DNA from: JBHIET01 sp046760785
Lineage (GTDB): Bacteria > Chloroflexota > Anaerolineae > B4-G1
DNA length: 47,664 nt
Direction: 5' to 3'
Assembly (NCBI GenBank): GCA_046760785.1
Contig: JBHIET010000020.1
Location: 1 to 47,664, forward strand
Shown: piece after piece, positions 24,177 to 31,829 of the stretch
Layout of the letters: every line of letters begins with the position of its first letter
How positions within the stretch are numbered: the stretch's first letter is position 1
Program-made: the position numbers and the translations under genes
Notes under the pieces: generated by a model
What the model saw: only the letters and a program-made list of their open reading frames with translations
The model's database searches: none
Told to the model about the DNA's origin: nothing

Positions 24177-25343
24177 ATGAACATACCTGAGCGCTACATC
24201 TATCTGGATCACTCCGCCACCACTCCCGTGGACCCACGGGTGGTCGAGGCAATGGCCCCATACTGGAGCGAAATCTTCAGCAACAGCGAGTCGTCCCACA
24301 TCCTCGGCCAGGCAGCCGCGAGCGCTTTGGAACAGGCCCGCCAGACCGTCGCCGACGTGCTGCGATGCCGTCCCGCCGAGATCGTCTTCACCGGCTCCGG
24401 TACCGAGGCGGATAACCTGGCGCTGCGGGGCGCGGCCTGGGCCGCCCGGCAGAGCGGGCGTGGCAATCACATCGTCACCACTCCCATCGAGCACCACGCC
24501 GTAGGGCGCACGGCGGATCAGTTGCGCGACCTGTTCGGTTTCGAGGTCACGCGGGTGGAGGTGGACGAGTACGGGCGCGTGGACCCGGACGAGGTGGCGG
24601 CGGCGATCCGGTCCGACACCATCCTGGTAAGTGTGATGATGGCCAACAACGAGGTCGGCACGGTGCAGCCAATGGTCAGGATCGGGCGCATCTGCCGCGA
24701 GCGAGGCGTGCTTTTCCATACTGACGCGGTGCAGGCCGCAGGGAGGCTCCCGCTGGAAGTAGACGATATGAACGTGGATCTGCTGGCCCTCTCGGCCCAC
24801 AAATTCTACGGCCCCAAGGGAGTCGGGCTGCTTTACGTGCGGCGCGACACCCCCCTGCTGCCGGCTATCACCGGCGGCGGGCACGAGCGCGGGCGGCGTC
24901 CGGGTACAGTCAACGTCGCCGGAGCAGTGGGGCTGGCGACCGCGCTGCGGCTGGCAGAGGAGGAGCGGATGGCCGAGGCGACCCGCCTGCGCCACCTGCG
25001 CGACCGGCTCATCGAGGGTGTGCTGACCTCTATCCCGGAGAGCCGCCTGACCGGCCATCCCACGCACCGCCTGCCTCACCACGCCAGCTTCGCCTTCCGC
25101 GATGTTGAGGGGGAATCGGTGGTGTTGAACCTCGATCTGGAAGGCATCGCCGCCAGTTCCGGCGCGGCCTGCGCCGAGGGGGAGCCGGAACCGTCCTTCG
25201 TGCTGGCAGCGATGGGGCTTCCGCCGGAATGGAGCCTCGGCAGTCTGCGCCTCACCCTGGGCCGCGCCAACGACGAGGACGACGTAGTGCGCGTGCTGGA
25301 GGTACTGCCGGGTATCGTCGAGCGACTGCGAGGGGGCGAGTGA
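24177..25343 (+). CDS. iscS: Cysteine desulfurase (IscS/NifS family)
   Basis: A 388-residue pyridoxal-phosphate enzyme that takes sulfur from cysteine and passes it on as a persulfide. The fold-type I pattern is complete: YLDHSATTPVDP at the start, GSGTEADNLAL, TDAVQAAGRLP (PLP-aspartate), the Schiff-base lysine in LSAHKFYGPKGVG (about 204) and the mobile catalytic cysteine in ASSGAACAEGE (about 329). The last motif is of the NifS/IscS type rather than SufS. AGAGGA lies six bases before the ATG. mnmA follows at once, so the enzyme here probably supplies sulfur for tRNA 2-thiolation. No iscU or sufBCD genes are in the window. Confidence 0.95.
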   Translation: MNIPERYIYLDHSATTPVDPRVVEAMAPYWSEIFSNSESSHILGQAAASALEQARQTVADVLRCRPAEIVFTGSGTEADNLALRGAAWAARQSGRGNHIVTTPIEHHAVGRTADQLRDLFGFEVTRVEVDEYGRVDPDEVAAAIRSDTILVSVMMANNEVGTVQPMVRIGRICRERGVLFHTDAVQAAGRLPLEVDDMNVDLLALSAHKFYGPKGVGLLYVRRDTPLLPAITGGGHERGRRPGTVNVAGAVGLATALRLAEEERMAEATRLRHLRDRLIEGVLTSIPESRLTGHPTHRLPHHASFAFRDVEGESVVLNLDLEGIAASSGAACAEGEPEPSFVLAAMGLPPEWSLGSLRLTLGRANDEDDVVRVLEVLPGIVERLRGGE

Positions 25344-25357
25344 GCGAGTGTGAGCGG

Positions 25358-26461
25358 ATGGGCAAGAGACGGTCTTCCTCACAGGTTATAGTTGCCCTCA
25401 GCGGCGGCGTGGATAGCGGGGTCGCCGCCGCGCTCCTGGTCGAGCAGGGATACGAGGTCACTGGCGCGATGCTGCGGCTTTGGGCCGAGCCCGGGCCGGA
25501 CGAGGCTCGCGTCAACCGCTGCTGCACGCCCGAGGCGGCCCACCGTGCCCAACAGGTCGCCGACCAGCTTGGCATCCCCTTCTCGCTCGTAGACGTCGAG
25601 GCCGAGTTCAAGGCCCAGGTGGTGGATTACTTCGTCGCCGAGTACGGTGCCGGTCGCACCCCCAACCCGTGCATCCCCTGCAACCGCACCATTCGCTTCG
25701 GCCTGCTTCTGGACCAGGCGCTGGCGTTGGGGGCCACACACATCGCCACGGGTCATTACGCCCGCGTGCAGCGCGTCAAAGATCGCTACCAGCTCCTTCG
25801 CGGGCGGGATCCCAAGAAGGATCAATCCTACTTCCTGCACGTGCTGACCCAGGAGCAACTGGCCCACGTCCTGTTTCCACTGGGCGACCTGACCAAAGAG
25901 GAGGTGCGCGAAATCGCCCGCCAGCGCGGCCTGCCCGTGGCGGAGCAGCCAGAGAGCCAAGACGTCTGCTTTCTGGCCGACGGCGACTACCGCCGTTTCC
26001 TGGCCCAGCAGGCTCCCCACCTGTTCCGGCCCGGCCCCATCCGGGATACTTCCGGGCGCGTGCTGGGTCGGCATCAGGGATTGCCCGGCTACACCATCGG
26101 GCAGCGCAAAGGGCTGGGGCTCGCAGGGGCAGAGCCGCTGTACGTGCTGGCGATTGAGCCTGATGAGAGCGCGCTCGTCGTCGGGACGGTCGAGGAACTG
26201 GGGCGGGACGAGTGTACCGTCGAGGAGATGCACTACGTCAGCGGGGAGACGCCCACAGCTCCTTTCCGTGCCACGGCGCAGATCCGCTATCGGGCGCGAC
26301 CAACCGGCGTCACGGTGACTTCACTGCCGCACAAAAAAGCCCACGTTCGCTTTGACTTGTCCCAGCGCGACATCACACCGGGGCAGTTTCTGGTGCTCTA
26401 CGACGGAGAAGCCGTGTTGGGAGGTGGGGTTATTTGTAAGGCCCAGAAATCTATGCTATAA
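25358..26461 (+). CDS. mnmA: tRNA-specific 2-thiouridylase MnmA
   Basis: A 367-residue enzyme that adenylates and thiolates U34 in the wobble position of tRNA for Lys, Glu and Gln. The PP-loop is ALSGGVDSGVAAALL, the first catalytic cysteine is in TPNPCIPCNRTIRF (about 105), the DQSYFL block is present and the second catalytic cysteine is in ESQDVCFLADGDY (about 203). The C-terminal beta barrel is complete (RYRARPTGV, GQFLVLYDGEAVLGGG). I start at ATG 25358; a GTG at 25340 overlaps the iscS stop (GTGA) and has a GAGGGGG site, so it is a real alternative that adds six residues. It receives sulfur from the desulfurase encoded just upstream. Confidence 0.96.
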   Translation: MGKRRSSSQVIVALSGGVDSGVAAALLVEQGYEVTGAMLRLWAEPGPDEARVNRCCTPEAAHRAQQVADQLGIPFSLVDVEAEFKAQVVDYFVAEYGAGRTPNPCIPCNRTIRFGLLLDQALALGATHIATGHYARVQRVKDRYQLLRGRDPKKDQSYFLHVLTQEQLAHVLFPLGDLTKEEVREIARQRGLPVAEQPESQDVCFLADGDYRRFLAQQAPHLFRPGPIRDTSGRVLGRHQGLPGYTIGQRKGLGLAGAEPLYVLAIEPDESALVVGTVEELGRDECTVEEMHYVSGETPTAPFRATAQIRYRARPTGVTVTSLPHKKAHVRFDLSQRDITPGQFLVLYDGEAVLGGGVICKAQKSML

Positions 26462-26462
26462 T
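26434..26462 (+). promoter_or_regulatory. Promoter of the retropepsin cluster
   Basis: TTGTAA (26434-26439), 17 bp, then TATAAT (26457-26462) with an extended TG at 26454. It overlaps the mnmA stop codon. Confidence 0.65.
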
Positions 26463-26487
26463 TTAACTGGACAGCCTTTGAGCACAG

Positions 26488-26868
26488 ATGTCACAGAAGA
26501 GCGAACTCTCGGCGATGGGCATAACCTATCTCGAAGGGGTGGTAACCGGCCCCACCGGCAAGCAGGCGACGGTGCGCTTTCTGGTAGACAGCGGAACGAC
26601 TTACACTCTGCTGCCCTATGAGGACTGGCAGGCGATAGATCTGGTGCCGAAGCGGTCTGTGACTTTCGCCCTGGCCGATGGCACAACCATCGAGCGCCAG
26701 GTGTCTGAATGCCACATCGTGCTGACGCATGGGGAAGGTCATACGCCAGTAATCCTGGGAGAGGTTGGTGACCAGCCGCTCCTGGGCATTGTCACGCTGG
26801 AGATTCTCGGCTTGGTGCTGAACCCCTTCACTCGTACCCTCCAGCCGATGCGGATGCTGCTTGCCTGA
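26488..26868 (+). CDS. Single-domain retropepsin-like (clan AA) aspartic protease 1
   Basis: A 126-residue protein of the clan AA aspartic protease family. One catalytic motif per chain is present (FLVDSGTTYTLLP, Asp34-Ser-Gly), so it should work as a homodimer like retroviral protease. The flap-like ALADGTTIERQV and the hydrophobic-Gly region (PLLGIVTLEILGLVL) fit the family. No signal peptide or membrane segment is seen. ATG at 26488 is listed; the ATG at 26515 (MGITYLEG) fits the usual family start better. It has its own promoter within mnmA. A related protease is encoded 583 bp downstream, with a membrane-protein gene between them. Confidence 0.8.
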   Translation: MSQKSELSAMGITYLEGVVTGPTGKQATVRFLVDSGTTYTLLPYEDWQAIDLVPKRSVTFALADGTTIERQVSECHIVLTHGEGHTPVILGEVGDQPLLGIVTLEILGLVLNPFTRTLQPMRMLLA

Positions 26869-26876
26869 AGTGTCCG

Positions 26877-27434
26877 GTGGCAAGCGACATAACGATCTTG
26901 ATGGACGCACAACCTCATCCTACATCTGCGACAGAATCGCCGCCGCCGGAGGGGGAGACTCTCACGGTCGTCGAACCGCCTGCCAAACCGTCGGCCGCGG
27001 AACTGCGGGCGCGGCGGCTGCTCATCACAGGGCTGGTCGTGGCTGGCCTGTTCTTGCTGGGCCTGATCGTGCTGCTGGTGTTCCTTTCCGTAGACGCATA
27101 TCAGGCCGCGTATACTGGCGCAGGCCCAAGCCCAGGATCGGTCGTGGTGGGGTTGCTTCGGGACGCCGCCATCATATTCGTCGCCTTCGAAACGCTGATC
27201 ATCGGCCTGCTTCTGATCATCCTGATGCTGCAGGTGCACTCGCTGGTCGTGCTGCTGCGAGACGAGATCAAGCCGATGTTGGAGGCAGTTAACGAGACGC
27301 TGGCAACGGTGCGCGGGACGACCCAGTTCGTCAGCCACAACGTCGTCTCACCGGTGGTGAAGTGGTCCGGCTACCTGGCCGGGTTGCGGCGCATTGTGCG
27401 CGAAATCAGCGGGCTGCGTGAGAGCGAAGAATAG
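26877..27434 (+). CDS. Hypothetical two-helix membrane protein
   Basis: A 185-residue protein I do not recognise with certainty. A Pro-rich cytosolic N-terminus (1-40) is followed by two membrane segments (about 48-72, LLITGLVVAGLFLLGLIVLL, and about 97-122, IIFVAFETLIIGLLLIILML). The C-terminal 60 residues (LLRDEIKPMLEAVNETLATV) form a soluble amphipathic helical region resembling the coiled parts of DUF948/YtxH-type envelope proteins. The GTG at 26877 begins nine bases after the protease stop; an ATG at 26901 is an alternative. Position between two retropepsin-like genes, with gaps of 8 and 17 bases, suggests one operon. Confidence 0.65.
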   Translation: MASDITILMDAQPHPTSATESPPPEGETLTVVEPPAKPSAAELRARRLLITGLVVAGLFLLGLIVLLVFLSVDAYQAAYTGAGPSPGSVVVGLLRDAAIIFVAFETLIIGLLLIILMLQVHSLVVLLRDEIKPMLEAVNETLATVRGTTQFVSHNVVSPVVKWSGYLAGLRRIVREISGLRESEE

Positions 27435-27451
27435 GGTAAGGTAATAATAAG

Positions 27452-27826
27452 ATGGGACTGATCCGAAAACGACTGGAGGTCGGCGGGGGGTTGGGCAAGC
27501 GAGAGTGCGATGTTCTCTTTGACACCGGCGCGGCCGCCTGCTTTATTCGGGAGGATGTGGCACAATCACTCAATCCCTTGCTGCCGGCGTTGACCCCCCT
27601 GACCTTCGCGTTGGGCGATGAGACACGCATCAAGGCAGAGTATATCACCGGCCTCCAGGTAAGTTTGGACGACCACTGGCTGTACCATAGTTTTCTGGTC
27701 GTGCCCCGACTGCCGGTGGAGGTGATCATCGGGGCGGATTTTCTGCAGCGCTGGAAGATCGGCCTCGACCCGGTGACGGAGGAATTCATCATTGACGAGA
27801 AGGCGCTGGAATTGCTGCTGGTTTAG
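27452..27826 (+). CDS. Single-domain retropepsin-like (clan AA) aspartic protease 2
   Basis: A 124-residue second clan AA protease. The catalytic motif is VLFDTGAAACFI (Asp24-Thr-Gly-Ala), followed by a flap region (FALGDETRIKAEYI) and the family-typical VEVIIGADFLQRWKIGLD near the C-terminus, which is closer to retropepsin-like bacterial families than to its neighbour's PLLGIVTLEILGLVL. The two are therefore different subfamilies rather than a fresh duplication. There is no signal peptide. It lies 17 bases after the membrane-protein gene. Confidence 0.8.
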   Translation: MGLIRKRLEVGGGLGKRECDVLFDTGAAACFIREDVAQSLNPLLPALTPLTFALGDETRIKAEYITGLQVSLDDHWLYHSFLVVPRLPVEVIIGADFLQRWKIGLDPVTEEFIIDEKALELLLV

Positions 27827-27881
27827 GGAAAGTGGGTGACCAAGAAGATTCTGTTAGTATGAACAACCGAGGAGGTATATC

Positions 27882-28250
27882 ATGAGCAACAATAGCGGTG
27901 GTGAGATTGGGGCCTTCTTTGCTGGCTTCCTGGTAGGTGGGCTTGTAGGGGCGGCAGCCGCCCTCCTCCTGGCTCCACAGTCCGGAGAGGAGACCCGTGC
28001 TCAAATTCGGCAGCGGGGCATCGAACTGCAGGGTAAGGCGGAGGATACTCTGGCCGAAGCCCGTGCCAAGGCCGAGGCCGTGGCCGCCGACATCAAGCGC
28101 CGCGCCGAGGAGCTCCAGGTCCAGAGCAAGGTCATCCTGGAGGAAGGCCAGAAGCAATTGACCGAGGCGGTTGAGGAGACGAAGAAAGCGGCGGCTGCCG
28201 CGGTGAGCAAGGAAGAGCCTAAAGCCGCCAAGAAAGCTGCCAAGGCGTAA
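27882..28250 (+). CDS. YtxH-domain protein
   Basis: A 122-residue small envelope protein. A Gly/Ala-rich membrane segment (IGAFFAGFLVGGLVGAAAALLLAPQSGEE has the YtxH pattern; residues 9-37) is followed by a long charged helix (about 40-105) and a Lys/Ala tail (KAAKKAAKA). YtxH proteins are common stress- or envelope-associated proteins of unknown mechanism. A strong GAGGAGG site lies before the ATG. A 55-base gap separates it from the second protease gene, so it may be transcribed with it or alone. Confidence 0.85.
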   Translation: MSNNSGGEIGAFFAGFLVGGLVGAAAALLLAPQSGEETRAQIRQRGIELQGKAEDTLAEARAKAEAVAADIKRRAEELQVQSKVILEEGQKQLTEAVEETKKAAAAAVSKEEPKAAKKAAKA

Positions 28251-28260
28251 CAAATGTGAA

Positions 28261-28305
28261 GCGTGAAACGTGAGAGTGACTCCGGCACTTCATCACGTTT
28301 CACGC
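28261..28305. terminator. Inverted repeat between convergent genes
   Basis: GCGTGAAACGTGA (28261-28273) and its exact complement (28293-28305) around a 19-base loop. No T-run follows on the plus strand, so it may be a dispersed repeat used as a bidirectional terminator between ytxH and the NAD(P)HX repair gene. Confidence 0.5.
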
Positions 28306-28357
28306 CAGGTCAGACAATCAATCCGGGTGCAATAGCATTCTTTCCCCAATAGTCGCA

Positions 28358-30052
28358 TCACGCTCTGGCTACGTACCGCCATGCCTGCGGGAGATGGGCC
28401 AGCACGTCTCCCGCAACCATCCCCGCTGCCCCCAGCTCCATTCGCGCCAGTTCTCCCGCCAGTCCATGCATGTAGGCTCCGGCCGCGGCCGCCTCGAACG
28501 CACCCAATCCCTGCGCACGTAGGGCCACGATTGTCCCTGCCAGTACGTCTCCGGTGCCAGCCGTAGCGAGTCCAGGGTTGGCGAAAGGTTCGATTCCGAT
28601 TCGACCGTCGGGCGCAGCCACGACGGTATACGCGCCCTTGAGCACGACCACCTGGCCCCAGGCAGCGGCCTGCGACTGCGCCACCCCCACCCGGTCGGCT
28701 TGCACGTCACCGGTGGTGCTTCCCATCAGCCGCGCCATCTCGCCGGGATGTGGGGTCAGAATGCTCCCAGAGGGCAGTCGCTTGGGCCAATCCTCCATCC
28801 CGGCCAGGATGTTCAATCCATCGGCGTCCATCACCAGAGGAGGCAACGCGGGCGGTGGGCCCTCGCTCTCCCCGGTGCCCACGAAGCCTAGACGTCTCCG
28901 TCCCCCTTCACCACCCAGCAGCGCCTCCACGAAGGCCACCGTCTCCCGTTCGTGAGTCAGGCCTGGCCCCAGCAGGAGCGCCTCATACCCTTCCAACCGC
29001 TCGGTCAGGATGTCGGCAGCCTTGGTGGCGATAACCCCAAGTTCGTGGGGTAGCAGGAGATAGGTCGCCTCGGCCAGCCGGGCCGCAACCGCGGCGTGGA
29101 TAGCCGCAGGCAGTGCCAGGGTGACCAGCCCGGCCCCGGCCCTGATCGCCGCTGCTCCCGCTAGATAGGCCGCGCCGGTGTAGTTAAGCGAGCCAGCGAC
29201 GATCAGCGCCTTGCCGAAGATGCCCTTGTGAGCGTCTGGCGGACGCGGCGGAAGCCACTCCCGCAGCATCTCTGACGTGACGACCTCCAGCGGTACGTCG
29301 GCGGCTAGCGCCGGGTCGGTGCCGATGTCAGCGATGACCAGCTCACCCAGGGAGCCTGCACCGGGAAAGCGGAAGTGCCCCAGTTTGGGGTAGGCAAAGG
29401 TCACCGTGAGGTCGGCCGAAATCGTCACCTCATCCAGTGCACCGCTGTCGTACTCAAGGCCGGTAGGCCCGTCCACGGCCACGACGAACGGCCTCCCCAC
29501 CTGCTCCCCCTTCATCCCCCCCATTGGGCAGGAAAGAGGGGGGGAGGTGGCAACCAGTGAAGTCAACGGCTCGCGAGGAGCCTGCCTGCGCGCTGCCAGC
29601 ACCTGCCCAACCAGAGTGAGCATCTTGGCCAATGCGCCCCGCACCGGGAGGCGCGTTCCGGTGCCTAACAGGGCGTCCACTAACACGTCGGTCTCGCGCA
29701 CCAGGCGCTGGAGTTTGCGCCACTTCTTGTCTCCATCGGCAAGCACGACGGCTAGTCCTCGTTCCTGCACCAGGCGGAAGTTCTCGTCTTCGGCAGGGTT
29801 GCGGAGCTTGAGCAGGTAGCACACCGTGCGAGCACCGGCCTCGGCCAGATAGCGTGCCGCCACCAACCCGTCACCGCCGTTGTTGCCCGGCCCCACCAAC
29901 ACCAAAACCCGCCTGTCCCGCACGTCCCGTCTCGCGATGATGGCATCGGCCACCGCCTTCCCGGCCTGCTCCATCATCGCTGCATAGGAATGACCCGCCG
30001 TGTCCGAAGCCGCCTCAATGCGGCGCATCTGATCCACGGTGACGACCTTCAT
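28358..30052 (-). CDS. nnr: Bifunctional NAD(P)H-hydrate epimerase / ADP-dependent dehydratase
   Basis: A 564-residue repair enzyme that converts damaged hydrated NAD(P)H back. The N-terminal YjeF-type epimerase has VGPGNNGGDGLVAARYL and a DGPTGLEYDSG variant of the usual D-x-PSG block. The C-terminal ribokinase-like dehydratase has VMDADGLNIL, LTPHPGEMARL and the catalytic NPGLATAGTGDVLAG. Two stretches look repeat-derived: residues about 169-185 (SPPLSCPMGGMKGEQV, encoded by a palindromic CCCCCTTC..GAAAGAGGGGG block at 29504-29546) and about 379-400 (RRRLGFVGTGESEGPPPAL). Both sit in loops. The start at 30052 has GGAGGA five bases upstream and overlaps the epimerase stop (ATGA). Confidence 0.92.
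   Translation of the reverse strand: MKVVTVDQMRRIEAASDTAGHSYAAMMEQAGKAVADAIIARRDVRDRRVLVLVGPGNNGGDGLVAARYLAEAGARTVCYLLKLRNPAEDENFRLVQERGLAVVLADGDKKWRKLQRLVRETDVLVDALLGTGTRLPVRGALAKMLTLVGQVLAARRQAPREPLTSLVATSPPLSCPMGGMKGEQVGRPFVVAVDGPTGLEYDSGALDEVTISADLTVTFAYPKLGHFRFPGAGSLGELVIADIGTDPALAADVPLEVVTSEMLREWLPPRPPDAHKGIFGKALIVAGSLNYTGAAYLAGAAAIRAGAGLVTLALPAAIHAAVAARLAEATYLLLPHELGVIATKAADILTERLEGYEALLLGPGLTHERETVAFVEALLGGEGGRRRLGFVGTGESEGPPPALPPLVMDADGLNILAGMEDWPKRLPSGSILTPHPGEMARLMGSTTGDVQADRVGVAQSQAAAWGQVVVLKGAYTVVAAPDGRIGIEPFANPGLATAGTGDVLAGTIVALRAQGLGAFEAAAAGAYMHGLAGELARMELGAAGMVAGDVLAHLPQAWRYVARA
29504..29546 (-). repeat. Palindromic repeat inserted in frame in nnr
   Basis: CCCCCTTCATCCCCCCCATT then GGGCAGGAAAGAGGGGGGG: purine-rich right half complements the pyrimidine-rich left half. 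It encodes a loop between the epimerase strands. Confidence 0.55.
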
Positions 30053-31083
30053 AATTTCCTCCGGGTTATGCGTGTGATCAGCCATGCCAGCAAATTGGTC
30101 GGCCCTATGCCTAACTCTCGATACCACGCCAGCGTCGCCCGCGCACCCTCCTCGAACGACGTGGGGGCAAATCCTAACTCGCGCTGAGCCTTCTCACTGG
30201 ACACCTCCCAGTCGTAGAAGACGTAGAGGGCGAGGTTAAGGGGATAGTAAGGCTCCCGCCCGGTGTAGCGCGAGAGCTGCGTCCATACCCGCGCCAGCGC
30301 GAGCATCGCCTCGGTGGGTGCATTGATTCGCTGGATACGATACCCCAGCAGGTGGTCCACTACGTTATTGATCTCCCGATGGCTCAGGCTGCGTCCACTG
30401 ACGTTATATACCTCACCCAACCGCCCCCGCTTCAGCGCTAGGTCAATGGACTGGGCCACATCTCGGATGTAAACAGGAAAAGTGATGTGCCGGCCTCTGC
30501 ACACCTGCACCGGGAGTCCTTTCAACGGATCCTCGAAAAACAGCCGGTTGAAAGCATAGCGGCCGCCCGGCCCATAGAACGCCCCAGGCCGAAGGACAAG
30601 CGCGGGCAGCCCATGCTCCTGGTGATAACGCAGCGTCAGCCTCTCAGCCTCCAGTTTGCTGCGCTGATAGTTGTCCCAAGGGGTAGGGGGATACATCTCG
30701 TCTATCACCACGCGGGCGCGGGGCGCACCGATGACGGCAACGGTGGAGATATAGACAAATCGCTCCACGCCAGCCCGCTGTGCCGCCTCCAGCGCATTCC
30801 TCGTGCCATCCAGGTTGACGGCAAAAAAGTCCTCGCGCCGCCCCCAGAAGCGAAACTTGCCCGCAGCGTGCACCACTGCCTGGCAACCTTCAGTCGCTGC
30901 ACGGACTGCCGCATGGTCACGGACGTCACCCCAGGCCAACTCCACCCCTAGCGGGCGCAAGAACTCCCAGGCGCTGGAGGGGCGCACGAGTGCCCGCAGC
31001 CGATACCCACGCTCAATAAGATAGGGGCACAGCGTGTGCCCCAGGAAACCAGTCGCACCGGTAATGAGTACAGGTGCGCTCAT
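30049..31083 (-). CDS. NAD-dependent epimerase/dehydratase (extended SDR)
   Basis: A 344-residue extended short-chain dehydrogenase/reductase. The N-terminal Rossmann motif is LITGATGFLGHTL (TGxxGxxG), the catalytic Ser is in YISTVAVIG and the catalytic pair is YQRSK (about 142-146). The family includes nucleotide-sugar epimerases, dihydroflavonol-type reductases and sterol or hopanoid dehydrogenases; KFRFWGRREDFFAVNLDGT is typical of the latter two, but no substrate can be assigned. The C-terminal region (WYRELGIGPTNLLAWLITRI) ends hydrophobic. The start lacks a strong Shine-Dalgarno site, but a 16-codon open frame (31130-31080) ends in an ATGA overlap with it. Confidence 0.85.
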   Translation of the reverse strand: MSAPVLITGATGFLGHTLCPYLIERGYRLRALVRPSSAWEFLRPLGVELAWGDVRDHAAVRAATEGCQAVVHAAGKFRFWGRREDFFAVNLDGTRNALEAAQRAGVERFVYISTVAVIGAPRARVVIDEMYPPTPWDNYQRSKLEAERLTLRYHQEHGLPALVLRPGAFYGPGGRYAFNRLFFEDPLKGLPVQVCRGRHITFPVYIRDVAQSIDLALKRGRLGEVYNVSGRSLSHREINNVVDHLLGYRIQRINAPTEAMLALARVWTQLSRYTGREPYYPLNLALYVFYDWEVSSEKAQRELGFAPTSFEEGARATLAWYRELGIGPTNLLAWLITRITRRKL

Positions 31084-31130
31084 CGGCGCAGCTTGGGCAT
31101 GGCCTCAACCACTCCGCCCCCTTCGCTCAT
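31080..31130 (-). CDS. Possible 16-codon leader peptide coupled to the SDR gene
   Basis: An ATG at 31130 follows AGGGAGGG and opens MSEGGGVVEAMPKLRR, whose stop overlaps the next start as ATGA. This may couple translation of the SDR gene. It is short and could be chance. Confidence 0.3.
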   Translation of the reverse strand: MSEGGGVVEAMPKLRR

Positions 31131-31161
31131 CGCCCTCCCTTGCAGCGGTTCGTATGTCACA

Positions 31162-31235
31162 CGCCCCAGGCAGAACTCGAATCTGCAGCCCTCGGATTAG
31201 AAGTCCGATGCTCTGTCCAATTGAGCTACTGGGGC
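31162..31235 (-). tRNA. tRNA-Arg (anticodon UCU)
   Basis: A complete cloverleaf of about 74 bases. The acceptor GCCCCAG pairs with CTGGGGC, the D arm is GCTC..GAGC, the anticodon stem TCGGA/TCCGA encloses CTTCTAA with anticodon TCT, and the T arm is GCAGA-TTCGAGT-TCTGC. Unlike the other tRNA here, the CCA end is not encoded (GTG follows). It decodes AGA, a rare arginine codon in a GC-rich genome. Confidence 0.95.
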
Positions 31236-31246
31236 ATAGCGATAGT

Positions 31247-31275
31247 ATTCTAACCGAATGACACACCCCTGTCAA
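31247..31275 (-). promoter_or_regulatory. Promoter of tRNA-Arg(UCU)
   Basis: On the minus strand TTGACA (31275-31270), 17 bp, TAGAAT (31252-31247), 11 bp before the tRNA. Confidence 0.75.
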
Positions 31276-31326
31276 GCATCGGGGCTATGCAGTTTCCTCG
31301 CCGCTAATCATAGTGGTAAATGGCAA

Positions 31327-31348
31327 CGCCGCGACGACCGTCGCGGCG
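31327..31348 (-). terminator. Hairpin after the unknown two-gene operon
   Basis: CGCCGCGAC pairs with GTCGCGGCG around GACC: nine pairs, 4-base loop. On the minus strand it is followed by TTGCCATTT, so a weak terminator is plausible 23 bases after the stop of the gene at 31372. Confidence 0.5.
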
Positions 31349-31371
31349 CAAGCACATGGGCCAACTCCCGG

Positions 31372-31821
31372 TCAGTCTCTCTGCGCCGGCCGGATGCCCT
31401 TATAAACCTGCCGTCCCGACAACGTGCGCAGAATCTTCTCTGGGGGATGGCCGATGATGCTACTCAATTCCCGGCAGCTTAAAGGCGCATTGCCATTCGC
31501 CAGGAATACGCGGAAAACTGTATCTATCAACGACAGGTTTTCATTGATGTAATCGGGCTGCTTGCTGCAATGGACCTCCAACACGTGCCGCAGTCCATCC
31601 ACCTGTCTGACTTCACCCGTCTTCTCATCCACCCAGTCAATCTCCTCCATATCGAAATGTTCGCCGAAAACAGCCCGATGTTCCGGGCAGAGATGAGCTC
31701 GCAACTCCACACCGACATGCAACCCTTTCCGTTCCCACCAACCATAGTCAATGTGAAACGGTGTGTCAGGCATGGGCTTGACCAGCGTTGGTAGTGAAGG
31801 AGGGACAATCGCTTCACTCAT
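31372..31821 (-). CDS. Unrecognised 149-residue protein with C-terminal winged-helix-like region
   Basis: I do not recognise the family. The sequence is acidic and well mixed, with no signal peptide or membrane segment. Residues 18-100 contain FHIDYGWWERKGLHVGVELR, HLCPEHRAVF and conserved-looking His/Cys positions (CPEH, VHCSKQPD) that could bind a metal. Residues about 110-149 (SLIDTVFRVFLANGNAPLSC, then RELSSIIGHPPEKILRTL, SGRQVYKGIRP) look like a winged helix with a basic wing, so DNA or RNA binding is possible. It starts eight bases after the stop of the 528-residue gene, so both are one operon. No function is claimed. Confidence 0.7.
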   Translation of the reverse strand: MSEAIVPPSLPTLVKPMPDTPFHIDYGWWERKGLHVGVELRAHLCPEHRAVFGEHFDMEEIDWVDEKTGEVRQVDGLRHVLEVHCSKQPDYINENLSLIDTVFRVFLANGNAPLSCRELSSIIGHPPEKILRTLSGRQVYKGIRPAQRD

Positions 31822-31829
31822 TGACAGAC

